Source: an uncultured beta proteobacterium (GTDB taxonomy: Bacteria; Pseudomonadota; Gammaproteobacteria; Burkholderiales; Rhodocyclaceae). Taken from it: 54,113 nt of DNA. The notes under the pieces were generated by a model, which saw only the letters and a program-made list of their open reading frames with translations, ran no database searches and was not told the DNA's origin. The stretch lies in NCBI GenBank assembly GCA_903886975.1, contig CAISOB010000007.1, positions 1 through 54,113 on the forward strand, in the 5' to 3' direction. Position numbers and translations under genes: made by a program. Positions 35,451 to 44,381 of the stretch are shown here, piece after piece; the stretch's first letter is position 1; each line of letters opens with the position of its first letter.

Positions 35451-35823
35451 CGTTTCCGCTGCCATATTCTTTCCGTCCATTCCCATCAAATAGTCGCATC
35501 AGAACAAGCTGATATGAATTGCCTCAATAATCTCGCATTATACCGTTGAACGGGGGTCAGGATCAGACTACGCAAGACCTTTACCGATGCTTTCGATCGA
35601 AGCTGACACGCGGCCCGCGCCCGCCCGCCGCCGAGCGGCTGGCCGCGGGCTGGTCAATGGCAATCAGTGTGATCGGATGGTCGTCGGTGCCGACTTTCAG
35701 GAACTTCTCGCAGTCGCGGCTCGGGCTCTGCGCCGCCATGGCGATGGTCGGCAGCACATGCCGTTACCCTAACGGCCTTCGAGCGCCCCGGTCAACGCTA
35801 GCGCGGAGGCACCGGTCCGGCGC
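35451..35823. other. Intergenic region without a supported gene
   Basis: I see no convincing gene here. Short open frames exist on both strands but have no recognisable motif or ribosome-binding site. Two stem-loops are visible: CCGTTA-CCC-TAACGG at 35761-35775, and an interrupted stem whose GAGCGCC arm (35781-35787) pairs with 35819-35825 at the end of gltL. The latter may help end gltL transcription, but it lacks a T tract. Confidence 0.5.
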
Positions 35824-36552
35824 TCAGTGATGCAGTATCTTGGCGAGGAACTGTCGCGCTCGCTCCGACGACGGATGTGCGAAGAAGGCTTCCTTGGCAT
35901 CGTCCTCGACGATGCAGCCGTGGTCCATGAAGACGACGCGGTGCGCAACGCGCCGGGCAAACCCCATCTCGTGCGTCACGCACATCATGGTCATGCCTTC
36001 CTGCGCCAGCTCGGTCATCACGTCGAGCACCTCGTTGATCATTTCGGGATCGAGCGCCGAGGTCGGCTCGTCGAAAAGCATGCAGACCGGGTCCATGGCC
36101 AGCGCGCGGGCGATCGCCACGCGCTGCTGCTGGCCGCCCGACAATTGCCCCGGATATTTCAGCGCCTGTGCGCCCAGGCCGACGCGGTCGAGCAGCTGCT
36201 TGCCGCGCTCTTCCGCTTCGGCCTTTTCGCGCCCGAGCACCTTAAGCTGTGCTACCGTCAGGTTTTCCATGATCGTCATGTGCGGAAACAATTCGAAATT
36301 CTGGAAGACCATGCCGACGTGCGCGCGCAGTTTCGCAAGAACGGTTTTCGGATCGCCGACCGAAACGCCATTCACCTTGATCTCGCCGCGATGAAAGGGC
36401 TCAAGGCCGTTGACGCACTTGATCAGCGTCGATTTGCCCGATCCCGAAGGCCCGCAGACGACCACCACCTCGCCCTTGCCGACCTTGGTCGTGCAGTCGG
36501 TGAGGACCTGGAAATCGCCGTAGCGCTTGCTGACGTTGTCGATAATGATCAT
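35824..36552 (-). CDS. gltL: Glutamate/aspartate ABC importer, ATPase
   Basis: The 242-residue protein is a polar amino-acid ABC ATPase with Walker A GPSGSGKST, the Q-loop VFQNFELFPHMT, signature LSGGQQQR, Walker B CMLFDEPTSALDPE and the H-loop THEMGFAR. It powers the GltIJK importer. It is the last gene of the operon, 27 bases behind gltK. Confidence 0.93.
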   Translation of the reverse strand: MIIIDNVSKRYGDFQVLTDCTTKVGKGEVVVVCGPSGSGKSTLIKCVNGLEPFHRGEIKVNGVSVGDPKTVLAKLRAHVGMVFQNFELFPHMTIMENLTVAQLKVLGREKAEAEERGKQLLDRVGLGAQALKYPGQLSGGQQQRVAIARALAMDPVCMLFDEPTSALDPEMINEVLDVMTELAQEGMTMMCVTHEMGFARRVAHRVVFMDHGCIVEDDAKEAFFAHPSSERARQFLAKILHH

Positions 36553-36579
36553 TGGTTTCTCGCTTTGCCTAGAACGGGG

Positions 36580-37269
36580 TCAAGCCACTTTGAGTTTCTT
36601 CTGGTAATAGCGCACCAGTTGGGAAAAGGCGAAACAAATGATGAAGTAGACGGCGCCGGCGAAGAGCAGCATCTCGACGAGGCGCCCGTCGCGGTCGCCG
36701 ACTTTGTAAGCCGCGCCGAAGAAATCGGCGAGCGCCGAGACATAGACCAGCGAGGTATCCTGGAACAGGATGATCGCCTGCGTCAGCAAGAGCGGCACCA
36801 TGTTGCGGAAGGCCTGCGGCAGGACGACGAGCCACATGCCTTGTCCATAGGTCATGCCGAGGGCATTGGCGGCAGAGATCTGGCCCTTGGGCACCGACTG
36901 GATGCCGGCGCGGATGATCTCGGCGTAATAGGCCGCCTCGAACAGCGCAAAGCCGGCGATCGCCGAGCCGAAGCGCAAGTCGGTGCCGCGCGGAAATCCG
37001 AAGATCGTTTCGAGCAGATGCGGAATGATCAGGAAAAACCAGAGCAGCACCATGACCAGCGGGATCGAGCGGAAGAGATTCACGTAGCCGGCGGCGAACC
37101 ACGACAGTGGCGAAATCGACGAGAGCCGCATCATGGCCAGCAGCGTGCCCCAGACGATGCCGAAGATCACCGCGCTCGCCGTGATCTCGAGCGAAATGAC
37201 CATGCCGTGCATCAGATAGGGCAAGGCGCCGGGAATCGAGGACCAGTCGAATTCGTATATTTCGTGCAT
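36580..37269 (-). CDS. gltK: Glutamate/aspartate ABC importer, permease GltK
   Basis: The 229-residue integral membrane protein has about five helices and the HisM-type coupling loop [29 protein letters not shown], where the glycine in [17 protein letters not shown] docks on the ATPase. The start [17 protein letters not shown] is typical of GltK. It lies one base behind gltJ, so the two permeases should be made in equal amounts. Confidence 0.93.
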   Translation of the reverse strand: MHEIYEFDWSSIPGALPYLMHGMVISLEITASAVIFGIVWGTLLAMMRLSSISPLSWFAAGYVNLFRSIPLVMVLLWFFLIIPHLLETIFGFPRGTDLRFGSAIAGFALFEAAYYAEIIRAGIQSVPKGQISAANALGMTYGQGMWLVVLPQAFRNMVPLLLTQAIILFQDTSLVYVSALADFFGAAYKVGDRDGRLVEMLLFAGAVYFIICFAFSQLVRYYQKKLKVA

Positions 37270-37270
37270 C

Positions 37271-38008
37271 TCACTTGCTCCCGATATAGCCGGGAACGCG
37301 CATGCGCGCCTCGACCCAGCGCATGCCGAACATCACCACGGTGTTGAGCAGCAAATAGGCGAGCGTCACGGCGATGAAGGATTCATAGGGCTGCGCGGTG
37401 TAATCGAGCAACTGCCGTCCCTGCGCGGTCAGTTCGAGCAGGCCGATGGTCGAGCACACGGCCGAGTTCTTCAGGATATTGAGAAATTCCGAAGTCAGCG
37501 GCGGAACGATCAGGCGGAAAGCCATCGGCAACATCACGTAGCGGTAAGTTTGCGGCAGCGTGAAACCGATCGCCAGGGCGGCGTTCTTCTGGCCGCGCGG
37601 CAGCGAATTGATCCCCGAACGCACCTGCTCGGCGACGCGCGCGCTGGTGAATAGCGCGAGGCAAAGCATCGCGGAAAGAAACTGCTGAACGACCGGGTTG
37701 CTTTGCTTGTACGCATTGCCAAGGCTCACCGGCAACAGTTCGGGGAGAACGAAATACCAGATGAATAGCTGGACGAGCAGCGGAATATTGCGAAACAGTT
37801 CGACGTAGGCACGCGCGAAGCCCGACAGAACGTTGCTCGGCACCGTGCGCAGAACGCCGACCACGGCGCCGAGCAGCAGCGCGATCACCCACGCCGACAA
37901 GGACAAGGCGACGGTCATTTCGACGCCGGATATCATCCAGCCGAGATAGGTGTCGCTGCCGGTCGCCGACGGCTGCAAAAACACGCCCCAGTTCCAGTGA
38001 TAGCCCAT
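37271..38008 (-). CDS. gltJ: Glutamate/aspartate ABC importer, permease GltJ
   Basis: The 245-residue permease begins [12 protein letters not shown], a characteristic GltJ start, and carries several membrane helices and the EAA-type loop [27 protein letters not shown]. It pairs with GltK as the membrane channel. A 138-base gap separates it from gltI, a common place for stem-loops that raise binding-protein expression above permease expression. Confidence 0.93.
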   Translation of the reverse strand: MGYHWNWGVFLQPSATGSDTYLGWMISGVEMTVALSLSAWVIALLLGAVVGVLRTVPSNVLSGFARAYVELFRNIPLLVQLFIWYFVLPELLPVSLGNAYKQSNPVVQQFLSAMLCLALFTSARVAEQVRSGINSLPRGQKNAALAIGFTLPQTYRYVMLPMAFRLIVPPLTSEFLNILKNSAVCSTIGLLELTAQGRQLLDYTAQPYESFIAVTLAYLLLNTVVMFGMRWVEARMRVPGYIGSK

Positions 38009-38146
38009 TTAGCGCTCCGCGATGCGCGCGGCGCGGCGAGTCCCGCGCCGGCAATCTTCAAGTGGCGGCGGGGTGCTTCCAGCCTGAGCTTTGCGCATCT
38101 GCGTCAAGCGCATCGCCGTTCGCACCGCAAACGCCTCGACGCTCGC

Positions 38147-39049
38147 TTATCCGAAAGCCCTGTCGTTCGGTGCCTTGAACAGCGCTTTCATATCGTCGGA
38201 CATCGGCATGTCGAGATTCAGGCCCTTGGGCGGAACCGGATTCATGAACCATTTGGTGTAGATCTTCTCGGCTTCGCCCGAGGCCATCAAGCTGGCGATG
38301 GCTTTGTCGACGACCTGCTTGAAGCTGGGGTCGTCCTTGCGCAGCATGCAACCGTAGGCTTCCTTGGACTGCGGCGTGCCGACCACTTCCCAGTCGGCCG
38401 GGCGCCTGGCTTTGGCGAGTTCGCCGTAGAGCAGCGCGTCGTCCATCATGAAAGCGACAGCGCGGCCGGTTTCGACGGTCAGGAAAGATTCACCGTGATC
38501 CTTGGCCGAAATGACGTTCATGTTCATCTTCTTGTCTTCGTTCATCTTGCGCAGCAGCACTTCTGACGTCGTTCCCGCGGTGGTCACCACGTTCTTGCCG
38601 GCAAGATCGGCAAAATCCTTGATGCCGGAACCCTTCTTGACGAGCAGGCGCGTGCCGATGATGAAGATGGTGTTGGAGAAAGCCACCTGTTTCTGGCGTT
38701 CCATGTTGTTCGTGGTTGACCCGCATTCGATATCGACGGTGCCGTTCTGGACCAGGGTAATGCGGTTGGCCGAAGTCACCGGAATCAGCTTGACTTCAAG
38801 CTTGGGCATCTTGACGTCGGCCTTGATCGCGTCGACGACCTTGAGCATGATTTCCTGCGAATACCCGACGACCTGCTGCTTGTCGTCGTAATATGAAAAA
38901 GGAATCGAAGATTCGCGGTGGCCAAGCGTGATCGCGCCAGTATCCTTGATCTTCTTGAGCGTGCCCGCGTCCTGGGCGAACGCCGGGGCGGCAAACAGGG
39001 TAGCGGCAAACAGCGCCGCTGTGACAATTGACTTCGAATACGATTTCAT
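38147..39049 (-). CDS. gltI: Glutamate/aspartate ABC importer, periplasmic binding protein
   Basis: The precursor has a signal peptide (MKSYSKSIVTAALFAATLFAAPAFA, cut before QDAG) and a family 3 solute-binding fold with TGAITLGHRESSIPFSYYD, GSTTNNMERQKQVAFSN and a C-terminal ALFKAPNDRAFG. It binds glutamate and aspartate in the periplasm. I place the start at ATG 39049 because the GGAG lies 9 bases upstream; an ATG at 39055 is only 3 bases from it. The product has 300 residues. Confidence 0.93.
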   Translation of the reverse strand: MKSYSKSIVTAALFAATLFAAPAFAQDAGTLKKIKDTGAITLGHRESSIPFSYYDDKQQVVGYSQEIMLKVVDAIKADVKMPKLEVKLIPVTSANRITLVQNGTVDIECGSTTNNMERQKQVAFSNTIFIIGTRLLVKKGSGIKDFADLAGKNVVTTAGTTSEVLLRKMNEDKKMNMNVISAKDHGESFLTVETGRAVAFMMDDALLYGELAKARRPADWEVVGTPQSKEAYGCMLRKDDPSFKQVVDKAIASLMASGEAEKIYTKWFMNPVPPKGLNLDMPMSDDMKALFKAPNDRAFG

Positions 39050-39359
39050 ATTCATGCGCTCCTCGTCGGAAATCGCGGGCGAAATGCCCGGATCGAGCCG
39101 ATGAGACAACCGCCAAGACCGATGGTTCTGCGGCCTTGCGGCGCAAAAAAGTCCCTGCCGAGTGATGTGCAAATAGGGCCGAGGCCAGCAAGGGCGGTCA
39201 CCGTAAGCGGCGTGCGCGTCCGTGCGTCGAGAAGCGCGAGGACCTGGCTCGGGGACAGCCGCTATCGGAAGATGACGCCCTCTGAGCAGTAGATGTCGGC
39301 GCCGCTTCGAACTATGCTCGATGGAAACCCGCGCGGAACGCGGTTGCGGTCACATCGGA
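39050..39359. other. Intergenic region between ghrA and gltI
   Basis: No gene is supported. The minus strand should hold the glt promoter, but I find no strong -35/-10 pair. A short stem (CGGGC-GAAAT-GCCCG at 39076-39090) lies in the gltI leader. Near 39330-39345 a small CCGCG/CGCGG stem follows the ghrA stop and may be a weak terminator. Confidence 0.4.
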
Positions 39360-40286
39360 TCAGTAGCCGCGCCTCGGATCCACATATCCGCGGGCCGGAA
39401 TGCCACGCTCGAGTGCATCGATATTATCGGCGATTTGCTCGACCGATTCGGCGCAAAGGGTCGTGCCGGCGATGTGCGGGGTCAGCGTGATTTTTGGATG
39501 CCGCCAGAAAGGATGGTCGGGCGCTGCCGGTTCGTCGCGGCAGACATCGAGCGTCGCGCCGAGCAAGTGCCCCGTATCCAGGGCCGCTAGGAGATCGCTC
39601 TCGACGACATGCGCGCCGCGCGCCAGATTGATCAGATACGATCCGGAATGCAGCTGCTCGAGCGTATCGCGGCAAATGATGCCCTCGGTATCCGGCGTCA
39701 GCGGCAGCATGCACACCAGGATGCGCGTCGCGCGCAGAAAGTCGGTCAGGCTGTCCGCGCCGCAATAGACGCGCAGAGCCGCGGAGTCGCGTGGTGTACG
39801 CGTCCAGGCATGGACGTCGAAGTCGAGAACCTGAAGCGCGCGCGCTGCGGCCTGCCCGAGAACGCCATAACCCATCAGGCCTACCGGGTATTCGCTGCGC
39901 AGTCGCAAGGGCCGTTCGCGCCAACAGCCCGCCGCGGCTTGCTCAGCGTAGGCATCGAATTGGCGGAAATGGCGCAATACGGCATGGACAACATATTCGG
40001 TCATCTGTGACGCCATTCCCGCGTCTTCGAGGCGCAGCACCGGCACGCCGATCGGCAGCCTCAGGGATAAAACGGCGTCCACGCCCGCGCCGGCCACAAA
40101 GATCGCCCGCAGGCACGGCTGAGAATCGAAGAAGGCTTGCGAAGGCCGCCACACCACAGCGTAGTCGGCCGCAGGCGAATCAGGCTGCCATGCCTCGACC
40201 GATGCAGGAGAGCGGATCCGGCTGCGAAGCGCATCGAGCCAGGGTTTGCAATCCTTATTCGGAGGAAAATAACAAACGATGCGCAT
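39360..40286 (-). CDS. ghrA: Glyoxylate/hydroxypyruvate reductase A-like dehydrogenase
   Basis: The 308-residue D-2-hydroxyacid dehydrogenase lacks most of the N-terminal part seen in longer relatives, as GhrA does. It shows FVAGAGVDAVL, the NAD(P) motif LMGYGVLGQAAARAL, LPLTPDTEGII, NLARGAHVVESDLLAAL with the catalytic arginine region, and HPKITLTPHIAGTT with the catalytic histidine. It would reduce glyoxylate to glycolate or hydroxypyruvate to glycerate. Nearby gcl, 4 kb away, also uses glyoxylate. Confidence 0.85.
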   Translation of the reverse strand: MRIVCYFPPNKDCKPWLDALRSRIRSPASVEAWQPDSPAADYAVVWRPSQAFFDSQPCLRAIFVAGAGVDAVLSLRLPIGVPVLRLEDAGMASQMTEYVVHAVLRHFRQFDAYAEQAAAGCWRERPLRLRSEYPVGLMGYGVLGQAAARALQVLDFDVHAWTRTPRDSAALRVYCGADSLTDFLRATRILVCMLPLTPDTEGIICRDTLEQLHSGSYLINLARGAHVVESDLLAALDTGHLLGATLDVCRDEPAAPDHPFWRHPKITLTPHIAGTTLCAESVEQIADNIDALERGIPARGYVDPRRGY

Positions 40287-40447
40287 GGGAGTTTCCCTTG
40301 ATCCCGAGCGAAGGCCGGCGCGCGGAATTGCTCGCCACGCGTCACTGACTCGCGGAATTACTCGCGCTTCCCATTCCGACGTCGTCTCCGGATATCTTTC
40401 GGAATAACCGGTCGCGTTGCTTCGGGATTCGCGGGGAAAGAAAGTGG

Positions 40448-40476
40448 CGAACGGGCCTGTCGCGAGCGCCCGTTCG
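40448..40476 (-). terminator. Candidate terminator of the symporter gene
   Basis: A perfect 9-bp stem (CGAACGGGC at 40448-40456 with 40468-40476) and an 11-base loop lie about 40 bases after the symporter stop. On the minus strand it is followed by a pyrimidine-rich CCACTTTCTTTCC and not by a clean T run, so termination is likely but not certain. Confidence 0.5.
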
Positions 40477-40516
40477 TCAATTCCTCGTTACTTGTCAGTC
40501 TCTACTTACCAGTCTC

Positions 40517-41767
40517 TTAAGCCATCTTCACATCAAAGTCTTCGCTGATGCCCTTGCCGCCCCATTTCCAGAGGCCCAATGCAGCGATGGTATTGCCGAA
40601 GACATTGATGGTGGTCCGACCCATGTCGCCAAAGCGGTCGATGCCGGCAATGATTGCAATTGCATCAACCGGGAGACCCAGTGACGACAGCAAGACGGCC
40701 ATAACGACCAAGGAAGCGCCGGGAACGTTTGCCGTGCCTTTGTTGGCGACAAGGGTGGTGACCAGAATCGTCAATAGTGCTGGCAGTGTGAGTTCGATGT
40801 GGTACGCCTCAGCCAGGAAGCAGGTTGCCAAAGCCTGGTAAAGCGCGGCGCCATCAAGATTGAAGCTGTAGCCCAGCGGCAAGATAAAGGCCACCAGTCT
40901 GCGCGGCATGCCGGCTTCTTCGAGGATCTTCATGTGAACCGGAAGAGTGACTTCGGAGGAGGCGGTGGTGAATGCCAACAGCAGCGGTTCGGCGATCTTT
41001 TTAACCGTCTTGAGCGGGGGCACGCCAATGAGCATGAGAAGGACGCAGAAAATGACAGCGACCACGATCAATCCGATGTAGAGGGTGCCGACCAGTTTAG
41101 CCATGGCGATCAGCAGCTTAATGCCTTGGGAAGCGAGAACCCAGGCAATAATCGCGGCGACAGCTAACGGCGCCGTGTGGATGATGCCGGCCGTCATTTT
41201 GAACATCGCTGACAAGACGCCTTCGAGGAAATTAGTCACCGGCTTTGCCGCGTCGCCCGCTTTGGCCAGTGATAGGCCGAAGCAAATCGAAAAGAACAGA
41301 GTCGGGATAATCTTCTGGTTGGCCATTGCAAAAAGGAAATTGTCGGGAATAATGTCCAGGAAGAAATTCGTCCAGTTAACCGACGTGGCCAGGTTTTGCG
41401 GAACGGCACCGGTGGCTGCTAAGGTAAGGCCGGCAGCGGGATGGAAAATCTCGTTCAAGCTGATGCCGATCACGATGGCGATCCCGGTTGCCAGGTAGAA
41501 CCAGCCAAAGGCCATCAGTCCAAGGCGTCCGAGTTGCTTGAGGTCGGAACCCATTCGATAGATTCCGAGGGTGACCGCCGAGAACACCAGCGGCATGACA
41601 AGCATCTTGATGGCTTTGATGAAAGCCGTGCCGATGGGCTGCAAGGTCTTGCCGAAATCAGGCCACAAGAGGCCGACTGCAATACCGACGAAGAGACCTA
41701 TGAAAATTTGAATCCATAATGGGAATTTGCTTTTCTCTTTTGCGGCTCCCACGACGACTGCTTCCAT
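40517..41767 (-). CDS. Dicarboxylate/amino acid:cation symporter (DAACS family)
   Basis: The 416-residue membrane protein is a GltP/DctA-type carrier with eight helices and two re-entrant loops. Key motifs are TTASSEVTLP in the first hairpin, NLDGAALYQA in helix 7 and DRFGDMGRTTINVFGN in helix 8, the last holding the residues that bind the substrate carboxylate and amino group. The aspartate-glycine before TTIN suggests glutamate/aspartate or C4-dicarboxylate use. It sits next to the LysR gene and the aminotransferase module, and could bring in their substrate. Confidence 0.88.
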   Translation of the reverse strand: MEAVVVGAAKEKSKFPLWIQIFIGLFVGIAVGLLWPDFGKTLQPIGTAFIKAIKMLVMPLVFSAVTLGIYRMGSDLKQLGRLGLMAFGWFYLATGIAIVIGISLNEIFHPAAGLTLAATGAVPQNLATSVNWTNFFLDIIPDNFLFAMANQKIIPTLFFSICFGLSLAKAGDAAKPVTNFLEGVLSAMFKMTAGIIHTAPLAVAAIIAWVLASQGIKLLIAMAKLVGTLYIGLIVVAVIFCVLLMLIGVPPLKTVKKIAEPLLLAFTTASSEVTLPVHMKILEEAGMPRRLVAFILPLGYSFNLDGAALYQALATCFLAEAYHIELTLPALLTILVTTLVANKGTANVPGASLVVMAVLLSSLGLPVDAIAIIAGIDRFGDMGRTTINVFGNTIAALGLWKWGGKGISEDFDVKMA

Positions 41768-42092
41768 GATTGAACCCCCTATTTAGATTAGAAACAACGA
41801 GAACGAATACATAAGTCTTATCGTCCGATTGGTTTCATGGTCCCCCTGAACCAAGGATCGGACGATTTTAATTCAATTCGGGTCAATAGTGTCCAGTTCG
41901 ATGATCAGCCGAATGAATTTAGTTGCTTAGAGATTCGCGAGAAACGGGGTCAGGCGAACTGGCAAGTGCGGCGCCAGACCGGTTTTTAGACGACGCCAGG
42001 AAGGCGCCGCGACAAGGCGCCGGGCAAGACTTCCGATCCGATCAATGCTGAATCCGAGCGGCCCCTGGCGGGTGGGTCCCCTCGGGAAACAG
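41768..42092. other. Intergenic region with a long inverted repeat upstream of the symporter
   Basis: No gene is supported. The region holds an imperfect inverted repeat: TCGTCCGAT at 41821-41829 pairs with 41857-41865, and the inner TGGTTTCA pairs roughly with TGAACCA at 41847-41853. It lies about 55 bases upstream of the symporter start. A smaller GGCGCC repeat pair is near 42003-42022, behind the LysR gene. Either could be an operator or a transcript stem. Confidence 0.5.
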
Positions 42093-42983
42093 CTAGGCTT
42101 TCGGCTGTTTCTTGCTTGAGTGTTTGCACGCGTTCAAGAATGCCCGTACCACCGCGATTCGAGGACTCGCTCTCCCCCACAATACGCCGACAGTTCTTGA
42201 CTCCAGCGCATTGGGCAATCGTATCTTTCTTATCGACAGGTTTTCGGGCCACGGTGGCGCCCAGTCCGGTACGACGGCAACGCCGAGTTGACGATCCACG
42301 AGCGCTGCAATCGCATCGAGCGCGTCCATTTCAAAACAAGTCTTGACGTTCAGCCGATTGTGTCTCAGGTATCGATCCACAATCTGCCCGCCCCAGTGCC
42401 CGCGATCGTAGCGAATGAATGGCTCGTTAAGAATCGTCGCATGGGGGTCGGTGACGTCCAGAGACGATGGCGCGATCAAGATGAGCGGTTCACTTCGCAG
42501 CGTCTGCCACCCGCACGATTTGAGGATTGCGAATTGCGGCTGAACGATAATCGCCGCGTCGATATCTCCGGATACGACCTGTGGATACAACTCCAATGAC
42601 GAGCCAGGTCGCACGTAGAGTTCGATCTGCGGGAAACACTTTCTGATGTTGGCAAGGGCAGCCGGCATCAGGCCGGTAAGCGCTGTCGATGTGGCCCCCA
42701 GACGCAGTTCGACCACGCCGTGCAGGCCCTTGGAGCCGGCGATGGCCCTTAAATCGCGGGCCTCGCGAATCAGCGTTTGGGCCTTGCCGATAATGGCCAA
42801 TCCCGAGGCTGTCGGGCGAACGGTTCTGCCGTTTCGCAACAGCAGCGCGTCGCCGATTTCTTTCTCCAGGACTCTGATTCGCTGAGCGACGGCGGGCGGC
42901 GTTAGCCCGAGTGTCCGTGCCGCTTCGGCGAATGATCCGGTGTTCAGCACGGTGATGAAAGTCTCTAGAAAGGCCGTGTCCAT
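42093..42983 (-). CDS. LysR-family transcriptional regulator
   Basis: The 296-residue protein has the LysR winged helix at the N-terminus (SFAEAARTLGLTPPAVAQRIRVLEKEIG, residues about 17-45) and a two-lobed effector domain that starts near residue 90. It is transcribed away from the aminotransferase-gcl-lyase module, the usual layout for a LysR regulator and its target. The start ATG 42983 is followed upstream by two dyads (42986-42996 and 43005-43032). The effector is not known; an intermediate of the adjacent pathway is a natural guess. Confidence 0.88.
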   Translation of the reverse strand: MDTAFLETFITVLNTGSFAEAARTLGLTPPAVAQRIRVLEKEIGDALLLRNGRTVRPTASGLAIIGKAQTLIREARDLRAIAGSKGLHGVVELRLGATSTALTGLMPAALANIRKCFPQIELYVRPGSSLELYPQVVSGDIDAAIIVQPQFAILKSCGWQTLRSEPLILIAPSSLDVTDPHATILNEPFIRYDRGHWGGQIVDRYLRHNRLNVKTCFEMDALDAIAALVDRQLGVAVVPDWAPPWPENLSIRKIRLPNALESRTVGVLWGRASPRIAVVRAFLNACKHSSKKQPKA

Positions 42984-42985
42984 AG

Positions 42986-43032
42986 CAAATAATTTGTTGC
43001 CTTAGAATAAATATGAACAGACATTTTATTTC
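42986..43032. promoter_or_regulatory. Candidate LysR binding region
   Basis: Two dyads lie between the divergent LysR and aminotransferase genes: CAAAT-A-ATTTG at 42986-42996 and GAATAAA at 43005-43011 with TTTATTTC at 43025-43032. They are AT-rich in a GC-rich setting and sit where a LysR regulator would act. The assignment is by position only. Confidence 0.4.
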
Positions 43033-43135
43033 TTTCTAGCCCTGTGCACAATATCGGGGGCATCAAGCCGGATTCTTTCCAGCGTCGCGAGGGCGTCTAT
43101 CCAGCGCGACGAAAACAGGAGCGCAGGGGTAAATC

Positions 43136-44341
43136 ATGAGCCAGTTCCTTTCGAAAAAGCTAGACGTTGTTCAGCCGTCGCCGACGATCGCCATCGCCGG
43201 GCTCGCCGGGGCGTTGCGCCGCAGCGGGAAGGATGTCATCGGCCTTTCTCAGGGCGAGCCCGATTTCGACACGCCGCACCATATCTGCGCCGCGGCCAAG
43301 GCGGCCATCGATGCCGGCGCGACGCGTTACACCGATGTGGACGGAACGCTTGAACTCAAGCAGGCGATCGTCAAGAAGTTCGAGCGCGATAGCGGCCTAA
43401 AGTACGAGATTTCGCAGATTACAGTCGGTACCGGCGGCAAGCAGGTGATCTTCAACGCCATCTTTGCCTCGGTTGACCCCGGCGACGAGGTCATCATTCC
43501 TGCGCCGTACTGGGTTTCCTATCCGGATATCGTGCGCATGTCGGGGGGTACTCCGGTTATCGTTCTCTGCCCCGAGGGCAACAGCTTCAAGCTGACCGCC
43601 GAGCAACTGCGCGCCGCGATTACGAAGAACACGAAATGGCTGATTCTCAATTCTCCGAGTAACCCGACGGGCAGCGCATACAGTCCGGAAGAACTGCGCC
43701 AGCTGGCCAACGTGCTCCTGAATCATCCTCATGTTCATATCATGATGGATGACATCTATGAGCATGTCAGCTACGAAGGCTGGGATCGCTGCACGATCGC
43801 TGCGGTCGAGCCGCGCTTGTTTGACCGAACACTGACCTGCAACGGCGTTTCGAAAGCCTTTGCCATGACCGGATGGCGTATCGGCTTTGCCGGCGGTCCT
43901 GCGCCGCTGATCCGAGCGATCGCCACGATCCAGTCGCAAAGCACGACCAACCCGAACTCGATCGCTCAGGCCGCCGCGGTGGCGGCCTTGAACGGTCCGA
44001 TGGATTTCCTCGCCGAGCGCAACGCGATCTTCAAGGAGCGGCGTGATCTGGCGGCGAAGATTTTCAATTCGATCCCGGGAATTTCCTGCCGCGTTCCCGA
44101 AGGCGCCTTCTACCTGTTCCCGTCTTGCGCGGGCTTGATCGGGAAGACGACGCCGTCCGGGAAAGTCCTGAGCAGCGACGAGGACGTCGCCAAATTCTTC
44201 CTGGAAGAGGCCCTGGTGGCGGTTGTTCCGGGGTCGGCGTTCGGCTTCTCACCGCATTTCAGAATCTCGTTCGCGACATCGACGGAGAAGCTCAAGACCG
44301 CCTGCGAACGAATCGCCGCCGCGTGCGCTCTGCTCAAGTAA
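43136..44341 (+). CDS. Class I aminotransferase (aspartate aminotransferase-like)
   Basis: The 401-residue PLP enzyme shows the aspartate aminotransferase I-gamma pattern: [16 protein letters not shown], the cofactor loop [19 protein letters not shown] with the asparagine that holds the pyridoxal ring oxygen, MMDDIYEH, and the aldimine lysine in [16 protein letters not shown] near residue 240, plus the carboxylate-binding arginine in FRISFATS near the end. A purine-rich GGAGCGCAGGGG precedes the ATG. It leads the gcl and lyase genes, so it may transaminate the amino acid that the module degrades. Confidence 0.88.
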   Translation: MSQFLSKKLDVVQPSPTIAIAGLAGALRRSGKDVIGLSQGEPDFDTPHHICAAAKAAIDAGATRYTDVDGTLELKQAIVKKFERDSGLKYEISQITVGTGGKQVIFNAIFASVDPGDEVIIPAPYWVSYPDIVRMSGGTPVIVLCPEGNSFKLTAEQLRAAITKNTKWLILNSPSNPTGSAYSPEELRQLANVLLNHPHVHIMMDDIYEHVSYEGWDRCTIAAVEPRLFDRTLTCNGVSKAFAMTGWRIGFAGGPAPLIRAIATIQSQSTTNPNSIAQAAAVAALNGPMDFLAERNAIFKERRDLAAKIFNSIPGISCRVPEGAFYLFPSCAGLIGKTTPSGKVLSSDEDVAKFFLEEALVAVVPGSAFGFSPHFRISFATSTEKLKTACERIAAACALLK

Positions 44342-44381
44342 ATCGACACATCACAAGATAATCGTTGAAAAGGAGTATGAA

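Noticed and set aside
35553..35560. GGGGTCAG motif, also at 41946-41953 and nearly at 36576-36583
   Set aside because: It resembles one half of the palindromes seen near REP-associated transposases, but no matching second half or transposase gene is nearby, so eight bases alone do not support a repeat.
35546..35830. Small plus-strand open frame between pcm and gltL
   Set aside because: No motif, no ribosome-binding site and biased composition; a short minus-strand frame in the same place is equally unconvincing.
35827..37347. Plus-strand open frame of 506 codons opposite gltL and gltK
   Set aside because: Mirror of the transporter genes; no ribosome-binding site or family features.
39118..39175. 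Possible sigma-54 type promoter upstream of gltI
   Set aside because: GG and GC pairs near TTTTTTGC do not have the required 10-base spacing.
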